A DNA stretch of 64,000 nt from HGM11788 sp964654945 (GTDB lineage Bacteria > Bacillota > Clostridia > Lachnospirales > CAG-274). Made by a program: the position numbers and the translations under genes. The notes beneath the pieces are model-generated. The model saw nothing but the letters and a program-made list of their open reading frames with translations. It was not told the DNA's origin and did not search any database. Location of the stretch: contig CAZZLN010000002.1 of NCBI GenBank assembly GCA_964654945.1, positions 31,036 through 95,035 of the forward strand, written 5' to 3'. Positions 17,832 to 26,325 of the stretch are shown in pieces (the first letter of the stretch is position 1; each line of letters opens with the position of its first letter).

Positions 17832-18260
17832 TTAAGTAATTTTTAATAAAATATCAATCAATTGCTGTTTTTCTTCATCAGTCAGTTCTTTAAACAAATC
17901 AATTTTATTTTCCTTAAAGCTGCTTCTCATTTCTTTAATAACATTTTTGCCCTTATCCGTCAGCTTGATATAATATTTTCTGCCGTCAGTTGCACAAGGT
18001 ATTCTTTCGATAAGTCCTTTTTTGCTCGTGTTATTTACAAGGCTGGTAATTGACGAGCCTTTAACACCAAGTAAATTTTCAATATCTTTCTGACATAAGT
18101 CCCTGTCACCAAATTTATCAATCAAAAATAAAAGCACCGATTGAGTAAAAGTCATACCGAATTTTTTGAAATTATTATCACAATAAATAGCACATTTGTG
18201 TGCCACAAAATAAATCAAACTTACAATCTGACTCTCAACAGTCATTTCAAATAATCTCAT
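17832..18260 (-). CDS. MarR-family transcriptional regulator
   Basis: A winged-helix MarR regulator of 142 aa. It has an N-terminal dimerisation helix, an HTH with QKDIENLLGVKGSSITSLVNNTSKKG and the DGRKYYIKLTDKGK wing. It is the first gene of the minus-strand efflux operon, 81 bp upstream of the adaptor. A perfect 12-bp palindrome lies just downstream of its own promoter, which suggests autorepression and release by a pump substrate. The ATG at 18260 has a GGAAGTGAG site. Confidence 0.92.
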   Translation of the reverse strand: MRLFEMTVESQIVSLIYFVAHKCAIYCDNNFKKFGMTFTQSVLLFLIDKFGDRDLCQKDIENLLGVKGSSITSLVNNTSKKGLIERIPCATDGRKYYIKLTDKGKNVIKEMRSSFKENKIDLFKELTDEEKQQLIDILLKIT

Positions 18261-18278
18261 AAACTCACTTCCAATTAC

Positions 18279-18290
18279 TTAGAATTCTAA
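18279..18290 (-). promoter_or_regulatory. MarR-type operator (perfect palindrome)
   Basis: TTAGAATTCTAA, located 9 bp downstream of the -10 box of the marR promoter, so a bound repressor would block the start region. Confidence 0.7.
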
Positions 18291-18299
18291 CTATTCAAG

Positions 18300-18328
18300 A
18301 TTATACTCCTTTAATTTTATAATGTCAA
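18300..18328 (-). promoter_or_regulatory. Consensus sigma-A promoter of the marR-efflux operon
   Basis: On the minus strand, -35 TTGACA (18323-18328), 17-nt spacer, -10 TATAAT (18300-18305). It is a full consensus match, so tight repression would be needed to keep the operon low. Confidence 0.88.
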
Positions 18329-18414
18329 CTGCAAATTTTTATTTTAATATTTTTTAAATAATTTAAAATTACACACAAATTACCGACAGAAATTCTGCCG
18401 GTAATTCAAATAAT

Positions 18415-20334
18415 TTACTGCTCTGATGTTGTAGTTTCTAAACTGTTTTCACCAATCTTTATATTCATTCCTCTGCCGTTTCCTCTGTCCATATTCATCA
18501 TACCCTTACCCATGCCTATTGTGCCGTTGCCATAGGCAGAAGTATTAGAGGTTGCCTCAATACTTACAGTTTCTGTGCCATTAATATAAATTGTATAGGT
18601 TTCTCCTATTTTTATATTTTCAGAAGAAAATATAATATTCTGGAAATCTTTAGCAGCTGTTTTTTCTCCTATAACATTTCCGCTGTTGTCTTTAATCTGT
18701 ATGGAAGCTCCTGCTTTCTGACTTTCATCAAAAGTTATATTTAATACATTCTGACTATCTGTTCCGTCAGGACATTCAACCATACCTGCTGAACCAACAG
18801 CAAATAATGTGCCTCCGTTTACTGTAGCCTTACCGCCAAAATCTATAGAACCGTCGCCTCCGCTTACAGGTCCGTCAACATAAATATTCCCTCCGTTGAA
18901 AACAATATTTCCGTTTGAATCAATGCCATCTCCCTTAGCATCAATATTAATATTGCCTCCATTAAAAATTATCTGATGTTCTTCTGCTTCAGCAGTATCT
19001 CTTGTCATCATCTGACCTGAACCGCCCCCTGCATTCAATCCGTCATTATCAGATGTAATATCAATATCTCCGCCATTAATTGTCATAATTGCTTTTGACT
19101 CCATAGCTTCATCCTTAGAAGTTATATTAATACTGCCTTCATTAACATTAAGATTACCTTCTGCCTTTATACCTTTTGACACATTTGAAGTAAGGTTTAT
19201 TGTTCCATTTTCAATAGTAATCTCACCGCCGGCTTTAATACAATGGTCATTTGATTTAACAGTTATTGTTCCATTATTTATTGTAATATTTTCATCAGCC
19301 TTAATACCCTTGCTGCTTATACTTTCAGTTGTAGTTTCTGTTGAGCCTTCAGCCTCGGATATTACTTTTGTTGTAATTTCACTTGAATTTTCAACATTTT
19401 GTCTTTCTCCGCCTTTCATAAAACCACGGTTTCCGCCAAATTGATTTTGTTCGCCTTGAATAGCTCCTCTGTCAAATCTTTCACCGTCAGGCATTTCAGG
19501 AGGCTGTTCTCCATTAGCCATTTCAGGAGGCTGCTCACCGTTAAGCATTCCGGATGGCTGTTCTCTATTAGCCATTTCAGGATGCTGCTCACCGTTAAGC
19601 ATTACGGATGGCTGTTCTCCATTAGCCATTTCAGGAGACTGTTCTCCATTTCCCATCTGAAATCTTCCTCCAAATCCCTCAAATTCATCTTTAGACTCTT
19701 CTATTTCGCCTGTTGCTTCTATATTAAACGTACCTCCGTTTACAATCACATTTTTTTCAGCCTGCACTGCATCTTCTTTAGATGTAATATTTAATGTAGC
19801 GTTTTCAAATGTAATATCGTTATTAGCATGAATACCATCAGCAGTTGAATTAATTGTTATAATTCCGCTTTCAACATCAATATCATCATCAGAAGCTATA
19901 CCATGGTTATAATTACTGTTTACAATAAGAGTTCCCTCTCCCTGTAAATCCAAATCATCATTTGAAAATACACAAGCCTTTGCGTCTATAGAGTATTCGC
20001 TTCCGTCAGTTAGTGTGTTTGTAGTGTCCTTTACAGTTTCTATAATACCCTTTTCTGAATTTTCAAAGAATATTGCAGGACCGTTTGAATTTGTAATAGT
20101 CACACCATTTAATATAAGCTTAACTTTGCCTTCAGTATTTACATATACCATACCGTTATAATTACCTGAAAGAGTATAAACACCGGCTTCTGTAATTTCA
20201 CATTTGTCTGATGCGGCACTTAAATCAACAGTAACCTTATTTTCTTTCCAGCTTTCATCCTCTGCATAAGCACTGCAGCCCAAAGCTCCTAATAAGAGTA
20301 CAGTTGCAAGAGTTATAATAAATTTTTTCTTCAT
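18415..20334 (-). CDS. Secreted carbohydrate-binding-like beta-helix protein (Cthe_2159/DUF4353-type)
   Basis: A signal peptide (KKFIITLATVLLLGALGCSAYA) is followed by a repetitive right-handed beta-helix with many GI..D/N and ITINGG/FNGGNI turns, as in the Cthe_2159 family whose founder binds cellulose and pectin-like polymers. Residues ~235-300 hold a low-complexity insertion of 9-residue repeats (NGEQPPEMA/NGEQPSGML). The C-terminus is Gly/Met/Asn-rich. The ATG at 20334 has AAAGGAG upstream; the longer frame from 20352 overlaps that site. It is monocistronic and faces a divergent yhaM. Function is inferred from the family; no catalytic residues can be named. Confidence 0.8.
   Translation of the reverse strand: MKKKFIITLATVLLLGALGCSAYAEDESWKENKVTVDLSAASDKCEITEAGVYTLSGNYNGMVYVNTEGKVKLILNGVTITNSNGPAIFFENSEKGIIETVKDTTNTLTDGSEYSIDAKACVFSNDDLDLQGEGTLIVNSNYNHGIASDDDIDVESGIITINSTADGIHANNDITFENATLNITSKEDAVQAEKNVIVNGGTFNIEATGEIEESKDEFEGFGGRFQMGNGEQSPEMANGEQPSVMLNGEQHPEMANREQPSGMLNGEQPPEMANGEQPPEMPDGERFDRGAIQGEQNQFGGNRGFMKGGERQNVENSSEITTKVISEAEGSTETTTESISSKGIKADENITINNGTITVKSNDHCIKAGGEITIENGTINLTSNVSKGIKAEGNLNVNEGSINITSKDEAMESKAIMTINGGDIDITSDNDGLNAGGGSGQMMTRDTAEAEEHQIIFNGGNINIDAKGDGIDSNGNIVFNGGNIYVDGPVSGGDGSIDFGGKATVNGGTLFAVGSAGMVECPDGTDSQNVLNITFDESQKAGASIQIKDNSGNVIGEKTAAKDFQNIIFSSENIKIGETYTIYINGTETVSIEATSNTSAYGNGTIGMGKGMMNMDRGNGRGMNIKIGENSLETTTSEQ
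19481..19642. repeat. Coding minisatellite: six tandem 27-bp units
   Basis: Six consecutive 27-bp units encode the 9-residue repeats of the beta-helix protein. They alternate between two sub-types (one with CCATTAGCCATTTCAGGAGG, one with CACCGTTAAGCATT), which implies an underlying 54-bp higher-order unit. A seventh, degenerate unit follows. Because the unit is a multiple of three, copy-number changes would stay in frame. Confidence 0.88.
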
Positions 20335-20493
20335 AATTTTTTCTCCTTTCATAGGACATTGCCTTTGATTGGAATTATAATATCATTCATTTTTTAGAAA
20401 ATAATAATACATTTATTAAAATTTAATTAGAAACAGTTGAAAATATTTTTTGTTATGTTAAAATATATAATGAAATTAATAGGAGGAACCCAT

Positions 20494-21435
20494 ATGAAAT
20501 TTATAAACGAACTAAAAGACGGAGAAAGCTTCAGAGAGTTTTATTTATGCAATAAAAGACAAAGTATGAAGTCAAAAACAGGAAAGAATTATCTTTCACT
20601 TACGCTCTCAGATAAAACAGGAACAATAAATGGAAAAGTTTGGGATATGAATAAAGATATTCAATCTTTTACTGATGGTGATTTTATTAAAATAGAAGCA
20701 AGTGTTCAGACATATAATAATGAGCTTCAGCTTAATATTAAAAAAATAAGACGAGCTTTAGAGGGAGAATATAACGAAGCTGATTATGTGCCGGCTACTG
20801 ACAAGGATATTAATACTCTAAGCAATAAACTTATTGAATTTATAAATTCAATAGAAAATAAATACATAAAAGAAATGCTTACAAATATTTTTATAAAAAA
20901 CAAAAATATTTCAGAAAGCTTTAAAAAACATACTGCTGCAAAAGCAATGCACCATAATTATCTTGGCGGACTTCTTGAACATACTGTTTCGGTTACAGAA
21001 CTTTGCGACTTTATGGCAAAACACTATGAAAACGTAAACAGAGATATTCTTATTGCATCTGCTCTGCTCCACGATATATGCAAGATTATTGAATTATCAG
21101 ATTTTCCAAATGTTGACTACACAGATGACGGTGAGCTTTTAGGGCATATTGTTATGGGTTCTGAATTTATAGGAAAAGAAGCAGATAAAATTGATGGATT
21201 TCCTCATCAGCTTAAATCCTTAATTCAGCATTGTATTCTTGCACACCATGGAGAATATGAATATGGTTCTCCTAAGCTTCCAAGAACTATTGAAGCATTT
21301 ATACTCCACTGTGCCGATGATACAGATGCAAAAGTTAATATGTTCCAAAAATCCATCAAGGAAAGCACAAATACAGGTTTATGGATGGGATATAACAAAA
21401 TGCTCGCAAGAAATATAAGAAAGACAGAATTTTAA
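20494..21435 (+). CDS. yhaM: 3'-5' exoribonuclease YhaM (OB fold + HD domain)
   Basis: This RNA-trimming 3'-5' exonuclease has an N-terminal OB-fold (FREFYLCNKRQSMKSKTGK, GTINGKVWD) and a C-terminal HD domain with HHNYLGGLLEHT, the HD pair in LLHDICKI and the LAHHGEYEYGSP motif, all typical of YhaM. At 313 aa the length is normal. The ATG at 20494 is chosen for its AGGAGG site; the upstream in-frame extension contains the -10-like sequence and is not coding. It is followed after 1 bp by the rRNA methyltransferase gene. Confidence 0.93.
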   Translation: MKFINELKDGESFREFYLCNKRQSMKSKTGKNYLSLTLSDKTGTINGKVWDMNKDIQSFTDGDFIKIEASVQTYNNELQLNIKKIRRALEGEYNEADYVPATDKDINTLSNKLIEFINSIENKYIKEMLTNIFIKNKNISESFKKHTAAKAMHHNYLGGLLEHTVSVTELCDFMAKHYENVNRDILIASALLHDICKIIELSDFPNVDYTDDGELLGHIVMGSEFIGKEADKIDGFPHQLKSLIQHCILAHHGEYEYGSPKLPRTIEAFILHCADDTDAKVNMFQKSIKESTNTGLWMGYNKMLARNIRKTEF

Positions 21436-21436
21436 T

Positions 21437-22810
21437 ATGATAAATAAAAATGAAATTTATAATATTACAATTACAGATTTAGGAACTCATGGTGAGGGAA
21501 TAGGAAAAATTGACGGTTATACACTTTTTGTTAAAAACACACTTCCAATGGAAGAAGTAAAGGTTTTAGTTGTTAAAGCAAATAAAAACTATGGCTATGG
21601 AAAGGCTCTTGAAATTTTAAAACCATCACCCTACAGAATTGAACCCTTATGTCCTGCAGCAGGCAGATGCGGAGGCTGCAGTATACAGCATTTAGATTAT
21701 TCTGCACAGCTTATTCAAAAGCAGAATAAGGTTAAACAAAATTTAATAAGAATTGGCGGGTTTAAGGATATTGAGGTTTTGCCTGTTATTGGAATGGAAA
21801 ATCCTTATAACTACAGAAATAAAGCTCAGTATCCTGTAAATAGTGATAAAAACGGTTTAAATATCGGCTTTTATTCTATTGGAAGTCATAAAATAGTGAA
21901 TTATGATGATTGTTTAATAGGAAGCAAGGTTAATAAAAGCATACTTCAGAATATAAGAAAATTTATGATTGAATACAATGTATCTGCCTATAATGAAGAA
22001 ACCGGCAAAGGTATTGTAAGACATATTCTTATAAGAGCAGGATATTTTACAAAAGAAATAATGGTCTGTCTTGTTGTAAACTCAAAAAGCTTTAAATATA
22101 AAAAGGAATTTATAAATGCTTTAAACAATATTAAAAACATTAAATCAATTGTTATAAACTATAACACTGTTAAATCAAATGTTATTCTTGGAAATAAGCT
22201 GGAAACAATATGGGGGCAGGATTATATAACCGACAAAATAGGCGATTTGAAATTTAATATTTCTGCACTTTCATTTTTTCAGGTAAATCCTTTGCAGACA
22301 TATAGGCTCTATTCAAAAGCTCTTGAATTTTCAGACCTTAAAGGTGATGAGATTGTAATAGATGCTTATTGCGGAATAGGCTCAATATCTCTTTTTTTAG
22401 CTCAAAAGGCTAAAAAAGTATATGGTATCGAAATTATATCATCTGCTGTCAAAGACGCAATTGAAAATGCTAAAATTAATAATATTAATAATGTTGAATT
22501 TTTTGTCGGCAAGTCAGAAGAAATTGTTCCTAAGCTTAATAAAGAAAATGAAATAAAACCTGATGTTATAGTTGTTGACCCGCCAAGAAAAGGCTGTGAA
22601 AAAAGTCTGCTGAAGCTTATGCTTGATATTCAGCCCGAAAAAATAGTGTATGTAAGCTGTGACAGTGCTACTCTTGCAAGGGATTTAAAAGTATTATGTG
22701 AAACAAATAAGTACGGTATAGAAAGGGTACAGCCTGTGGATATGTTTCCCCATACTTATCACGTTGAGACGGTGGTATTGATGTCAAGGGTTGAACAAAA
22801 CACGCTCTAA
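21437..22810 (+). CDS. rlmD: 23S rRNA (uracil-C5)-methyltransferase, RlmD/RumA type
   Basis: It forms 5-methyluridine in 23S rRNA (U1939-type site, and in Bacillota often U747 too). An N-terminal TRAM domain (1-60) is followed by a 4Fe-4S site (CPAAGRCGGC, about residues 73-82, with a further Cys), then a class I methyltransferase domain with DAYCGIGSISLFLA and the catalytic Cys in VYVSCDSATLARDL. At 457 aa it is full length. It forms an operon with yhaM. Gene symbol follows common annotation use for Gram-positive members; RlmCD would also be reasonable. Confidence 0.93.
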   Translation: MINKNEIYNITITDLGTHGEGIGKIDGYTLFVKNTLPMEEVKVLVVKANKNYGYGKALEILKPSPYRIEPLCPAAGRCGGCSIQHLDYSAQLIQKQNKVKQNLIRIGGFKDIEVLPVIGMENPYNYRNKAQYPVNSDKNGLNIGFYSIGSHKIVNYDDCLIGSKVNKSILQNIRKFMIEYNVSAYNEETGKGIVRHILIRAGYFTKEIMVCLVVNSKSFKYKKEFINALNNIKNIKSIVINYNTVKSNVILGNKLETIWGQDYITDKIGDLKFNISALSFFQVNPLQTYRLYSKALEFSDLKGDEIVIDAYCGIGSISLFLAQKAKKVYGIEIISSAVKDAIENAKINNINNVEFFVGKSEEIVPKLNKENEIKPDVIVVDPPRKGCEKSLLKLMLDIQPEKIVYVSCDSATLARDLKVLCETNKYGIERVQPVDMFPHTYHVETVVLMSRVEQNTL

Positions 22811-22913
22811 AAGCCTTTATTTAAGGGATTTTCAGAAAATATGGTTTTTATAATCAAATACCTGTTTTCCTTTATAGGAACATATCTACCTCAAAAATTT
22901 GGCTTATGGTTTT

Positions 22914-22930
22914 GGCTGTGGATTAGATGT
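22914..22930 (+). repeat. Direct repeat, copy 1
   Basis: GGCTGTGGATTAGATGT, repeated exactly at 23026-23042. A looser version (GATTTAGATGTC) lies between them at about 22969. Confidence 0.8.
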
Positions 22931-23025
22931 CATAGTTTTTGGCACTAAGATAGATTTTAATAGTTAGTGATTTAGATGTCAAAACTTAACAGCATTTTTG
23001 CACACTCACTGTTTAGGGTATGTTA

Positions 23026-23042
23026 GGCTGTGGATTAGATGT
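23026..23042 (+). repeat. Direct repeat, copy 2
   Basis: Exact second copy of the 17-bp repeat, 112 bp from the first and 108 bp upstream of the HEPN gene. Confidence 0.8.
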
Positions 23043-23150
23043 TAATAAGAAATTATTGTTACTTTGAAATTTTAAAAGATATCAAATTGCTATTTTCACA
23101 TTTTTTGGAAAATGTATAAATAATATTTTGCCACGAACAGGAGAATAACT

Positions 23151-24224
23151 ATGGGGAATAAATTAAAAAAAACTCTAAAAGATTTGCTTGATTACCAAAT
23201 CGAAAAACAGGATGAATTTGAAAGGAAGTATCTGCCCAATCCACCAAATAAAGTGTGTAAAAATGCTTATGTTAAAGGGCTATTAATTGAAAACAGCTTT
23301 AATCCTCAAGTAGGAGAAATGAACGTACTATTTGAAACAGAGTATGAAAAGTTGTTTGTGTGGACACATGATAAAAATGAATACTCAGCAATTGTAATAG
23401 ATGTAAATTCGACAGTTAAAGATATACCTTTTTGGAAGAATGTAGGTAGTGTTATATGGATGGCAATACAGTATGATAGCGCTTTTGAAACAATTTCATC
23501 GGATTGGTATGAATATAAATGGATGTATTACTTTGAGCCATACAAAAATTTATCTAAACAAGTGTTTAACAATCTTGATCAGTTTGATGGATTATACTTA
23601 AAAAGCGGAAGAATCATAAAAGCAACTGATATTGGGAATCTTGCACCCAAAATAGAATTAATGTTGCGTGATGATAAGGCATATACTGCACTGATGATGT
23701 TATGTAACTCATTTTTACAACACTATATTTGTTTGACTTGTGAGTTAAGTAGCCATCCTTATCATGACCATTTAGCTGAAGAACCAGAAATATGGGAACA
23801 CGCATCAATAATTCCTAATATGGAGTTAGCAATAATTCAAGCGTGTAGAAGCATAGAAGGAATATTAGGCGAACCTCCAAATTCTAAGAAACAGTCATCT
23901 GTATTTAAACATAAAGAAACATGGATAGAATTAACAGGTATTAACCCAGATAGTATATTTGAAAAAGCAAATATGTCATACTGGGACTTCTATTACAAGC
24001 TGTTTTTTGATTTAAGAAATCCATCGGCACATAGTTACGGTAATATTCATTATAAATTAGAAAAAATAAAGACTGTTCAAGCACAATGCTTTGCTGCAAT
24101 TATTGTACATAATTATTTTCATAAGCATATATTAGACTTAGAAGTTGCACAGAAAAAACTAAATTTTAATTTAAATTTAATTGCTAGAGTAAGCGAAAAT
24201 ATGAGTACAAAACTGACAAAATAA
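23151..24224 (+). CDS. HEPN-motif protein of unknown function (possible RNase/defence protein)
   Basis: A 357-aa soluble protein with no signal or membrane segment. Residues 1-160 look like a mixed alpha/beta domain I do not recognise (VLFETEYEKLFVWTHD, ENVGSVIW-like strands). The C-terminal half is helical and carries R289-N-P-S-A-H294, the Rx4H motif of HEPN ribonucleases, after helices IPNMELAIIQACRSIEG and WDFYYKLFFDL. The layout resembles ApeA-like HEPN proteins, but I cannot confirm the family. A CAGGAG site precedes the ATG. It is convergent with a decayed serine-recombinase remnant, so acquisition on a mobile element is likely. An RNase role in defence is inference. Confidence 0.72.
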   Translation: MGNKLKKTLKDLLDYQIEKQDEFERKYLPNPPNKVCKNAYVKGLLIENSFNPQVGEMNVLFETEYEKLFVWTHDKNEYSAIVIDVNSTVKDIPFWKNVGSVIWMAIQYDSAFETISSDWYEYKWMYYFEPYKNLSKQVFNNLDQFDGLYLKSGRIIKATDIGNLAPKIELMLRDDKAYTALMMLCNSFLQHYICLTCELSSHPYHDHLAEEPEIWEHASIIPNMELAIIQACRSIEGILGEPPNSKKQSSVFKHKETWIELTGINPDSIFEKANMSYWDFYYKLFFDLRNPSAHSYGNIHYKLEKIKTVQAQCFAAIIVHNYFHKHILDLEVAQKKLNFNLNLIARVSENMSTKLTK

Positions 24225-24298
24225 AATCGGTATTTTCTTAATTAAAAGAATAAGTTACATTGCAATGATAGATATATATAATTTTTATTAATTACAAC

Positions 24299-24343
24299 AA
24301 AAGCACCTCATCACTGGATGCGTTTCAGTATTGAGGTGCTTTT
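24299..24343. terminator. Bidirectional terminator between the HEPN gene and the recombinase remnant
   Basis: A perfect 12-bp stem AAAAGCACCTCA/TGAGGTGCTTTT with a 21-nt loop. It has flanking A and T on both sides, so it would stop both transcripts. Confidence 0.8.
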
Positions 24344-24358
24344 ATGCATATATAGGAA

Positions 24359-25040
24359 TTAATCCACAATATTAATACTAAGTCCAGATTTAAGTTACAC
24401 AATGAAGTGGTCGTCCCAACGGTTATCTGTTTAAACCAGCGTTTTACCAAAGTTTCATCAAAAACTGTTAGGTCGTAGTCTGCTCCTTAATAAAATCTTG
24501 CAGTTCATTTATTCGTTGTAACTGTGCATCTCTGGCAGCAGTGTCAACAGTATTTTTTTGCCTCAATTCACGGAGTTTAATTGCAAGTAGCTCTTTATTG
24601 CCTTTAGTGCAACTTCCTGTAAATCAAGCTCATTTACCATTCTTGCGTGACATTCAAAGCCTGTAGCCTCCAGTCTGCTAATACAACGCCAAACAATGGA
24701 TTTTACACCTCTATTATTCCAATGTATTCTGCGAAATATTTCACCGCACTCACCACAAAACACAATCTGCGCAAAACAATGTTTGCAACTATAACTACGC
24801 TTTTTGCCATTTGCACTAACCTTAATCACTCTCCGTCGCACCAGTTCCTCTTGCACACACATATAAATATTTTTAGGAATAATGGCTTTGTGACTATTTT
24901 CAACATAGTATTGCGGTACTATGCCATTATTTTTAATTCGTTTCTTTGAAAGGAAGTCGACCGTGTATGTTTTCTGTAAAAGAGCATCTCACATATAATT
25001 CTTATTTCTCTGACAAAAACAAGTCTATTCTTCTAATTAC
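24359..25040 (-). pseudogene. C-terminal remnant of a large serine recombinase
   Basis: Stitching frames on the minus strand recovers the usual C-terminal half of a Clostridia large serine recombinase: NYM(stop)DALLQKTYTVDFL, SKKRIKNNGIVPQYYVE, AIIP, VQEELVRRR, a zinc ribbon (CxxC in FCGECGEIFRR and the later FEC), then FDETLVKRWFKQITV and the end KSGLSINIVD. There is an in-frame TGA near 24990 and frameshifts near 24600 and 24400, and the N-terminal catalytic domain with the active Ser is absent. Such recombinases move integrative elements or prophages. The longest intact piece is 99 codons (24563-24862). Confidence 0.88.
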
Positions 25041-25050
25041 TCATACAAAA

Positions 25051-25077
25051 AGTGCAAGCCGGTTCAAATCTTGCACT
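25051..25077. other. Hairpin with a tRNA T-loop-like sequence
   Basis: A perfect 8-bp stem AGTGCAAG/CTTGCACT encloses CCGGTTCAAAT, which with the next base matches the tRNA B-box pattern GGTTCAAATC. It may be a 3' tRNA scrap left by integration, or simply a terminator hairpin of the lost element. No full tRNA can be folded here. Confidence 0.45.
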
Positions 25078-25810
25078 CTTTGTAAAGAAAAATTTACTAT
25101 TATGGATTACGTTTTATATTATAACATATTGTGTATAATTTTGTCAATACTTAATGTCTGACTTTTTCATAATTTTTTATAATAAATTTTGAGGTGTCTT
25201 TATTTATTTTTCAAATCTAACCTCAACACCCAAATAATTATAAATATATTACGGTTTCCAAAATATAAACAGTATTTATTGCAAATACTCTTATTGATTT
25301 TGTAATAATATCTATTTTGCCAATTCAAAGGCAGCCAACATTTTTAATTAACTTCATTTTTCGGTTGAAATGCCTGTGATGGTTAAATCGGCATAAAATT
25401 TCTACCACAGAGTTTACATATAATGCTTATTTTGGATTTTCTGTTAATAAGCTGTTCCATATTCGCAACGGCAAGGAAATATACTGTAACATACAGCTTC
25501 GCTCTGCCAGGTGAATCAAAAAACGGAACTGTAGAATTAAAGTCCTTTTCATTGCTTGTTGCGGCAGATGATACAGATAATTCCTATACCTACAGCAGTT
25601 CACCCACAGCAGATACAATAAATATTACAAGACAATGTCTGTAACAAACACATTGGCAAATATTACTTCAAGCAAAAGTGCCGAAACCGAAAAATCATAT
25701 CGCAAGTTATTATCACAGTTGATTTATTGGTGTTTTAACAGAAATTTTTTGACCGTAATTGCTATATGCAAAATTATCATTACTTCTAAATGGCCTACCC
25801 TATATCGATA
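25078..25810. other. Right flank of the island, no assignable gene
   Basis: This is AT-rich sequence. An open frame at 25423-25644 (plus, 73 codons) encodes a Thr/Ser-rich peptide (KYTVTYSFALPGESKNG, then SYTYSSSPTADTI) and continues in another frame past 25630. It has no good ribosome site and I do not recognise it. It is most likely a decayed fragment. Confidence 0.45.
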
Positions 25811-25814
25811 ATAC

Positions 25815-25843
25815 TTGACAAACAGGAAAAAAAGGAGTATTAT
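25815..25843 (+). promoter_or_regulatory. Sigma-A promoter of the DUF6465-like gene
   Basis: -35 TTGACA (25815-25820), 17-nt spacer, -10 TATTAT (25838-25843); an alternative TATAAT overlaps 3 bp downstream. Confidence 0.7.
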
Positions 25844-25889
25844 AATATTGAAATTATTAGTTTCTAGTATTACGAAAGGGGACTTACAT

Positions 25890-26093
25890 ATGAAAAGCGA
25901 TTTATTCGTACAGTGTCAGGGCAAAAACGTTGATACCAAGCAGCTTCTTGATACAGCCAAAGAAATTTGGAAAGCTGATGGTAACAAGGTTAAGGACTTA
26001 CAGACTGTAGAGCTTTATTATAAACCTGAAGAGCAAAAGTGCTATTATGTATTTAATGGCGAAGGTTCTGATGACAGCTTCTTTGAAGTTTAA
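25890..26093 (+). CDS. DUF6465-like small protein (67 aa)
   Basis: A small acidic protein with KSDLFVQCQGKNVDTKQLLD, EIWKADGNKVKDLQT, LYYKPEEQKCYYVFNGE. This pattern matches a family of ~70-residue Clostridia proteins that I know as DUF6465; the name is from memory. The ATG at 25890 is chosen by its AAAGGGGA site and the start of similarity. It has its own promoter and terminator, so it is monocistronic. Function unknown. Confidence 0.8.
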   Translation: MKSDLFVQCQGKNVDTKQLLDTAKEIWKADGNKVKDLQTVELYYKPEEQKCYYVFNGEGSDDSFFEV

Positions 26094-26104
26094 TTAAGAA
26101 AAAG

Positions 26105-26128
26105 CAGTGGTTTTGCCGCTGTTTTTTT
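26105..26128 (+). terminator. Terminator of the DUF6465-like gene
   Basis: Stem CAGTGG/CCGCTG (one G-U pair), loop TTTTG, followed by seven T. Confidence 0.85.
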
Positions 26129-26240
26129 GTTGCAAAAATTCATACATAGTGGGTTTGGAAACCCTTATACATAAGTTACCTATACCTATTTTTTATAAAT
26201 CTACAAAGGTCAGATTTTTAAAAAATTTCAGAAAAGAGAA

Positions 26241-26262
26241 ACACCGACAATTTTGCCGGTGT
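26241..26262 (-). terminator. Terminator of the EF-G paralogue
   Basis: Read on the minus strand, ACACCGGCAA and TTGTCGGTGT pair over 10 bp (one G-U) with a 2-nt turn (effective loop larger), followed by TTCTCTTTT. Confidence 0.7.
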
Positions 26263-26325
26263 CACTCAAAAAAGGAAACAAAAAGGAAACAAAAAATAGA
26301 AATAATTTTATAAATTAAATGTGGA

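Larger units (their letters stand above)
22811..23150. other. Non-coding left flank of the HEPN island
   Basis: No gene or clear promoter is visible in these 340 bp. The notable content is a 17-bp direct repeat (22914-22930 and 23026-23042) and a third, partial copy near 22969-22979. An AGGAG site at its right end serves the HEPN gene. Confidence 0.6.

Noticed and set aside
19399..19794. Plus-strand repetitive frame of 131 codons opposite the beta-helix gene
   Set aside because: It is a shadow of the 27-bp minisatellite; no start site, and the opposite strand has a signal peptide and family match.
26107..26313. Plus-strand frame after the DUF6465-like gene
   Set aside because: It begins in a terminator hairpin and runs over another one, has no ribosome site and a low-complexity basic composition.
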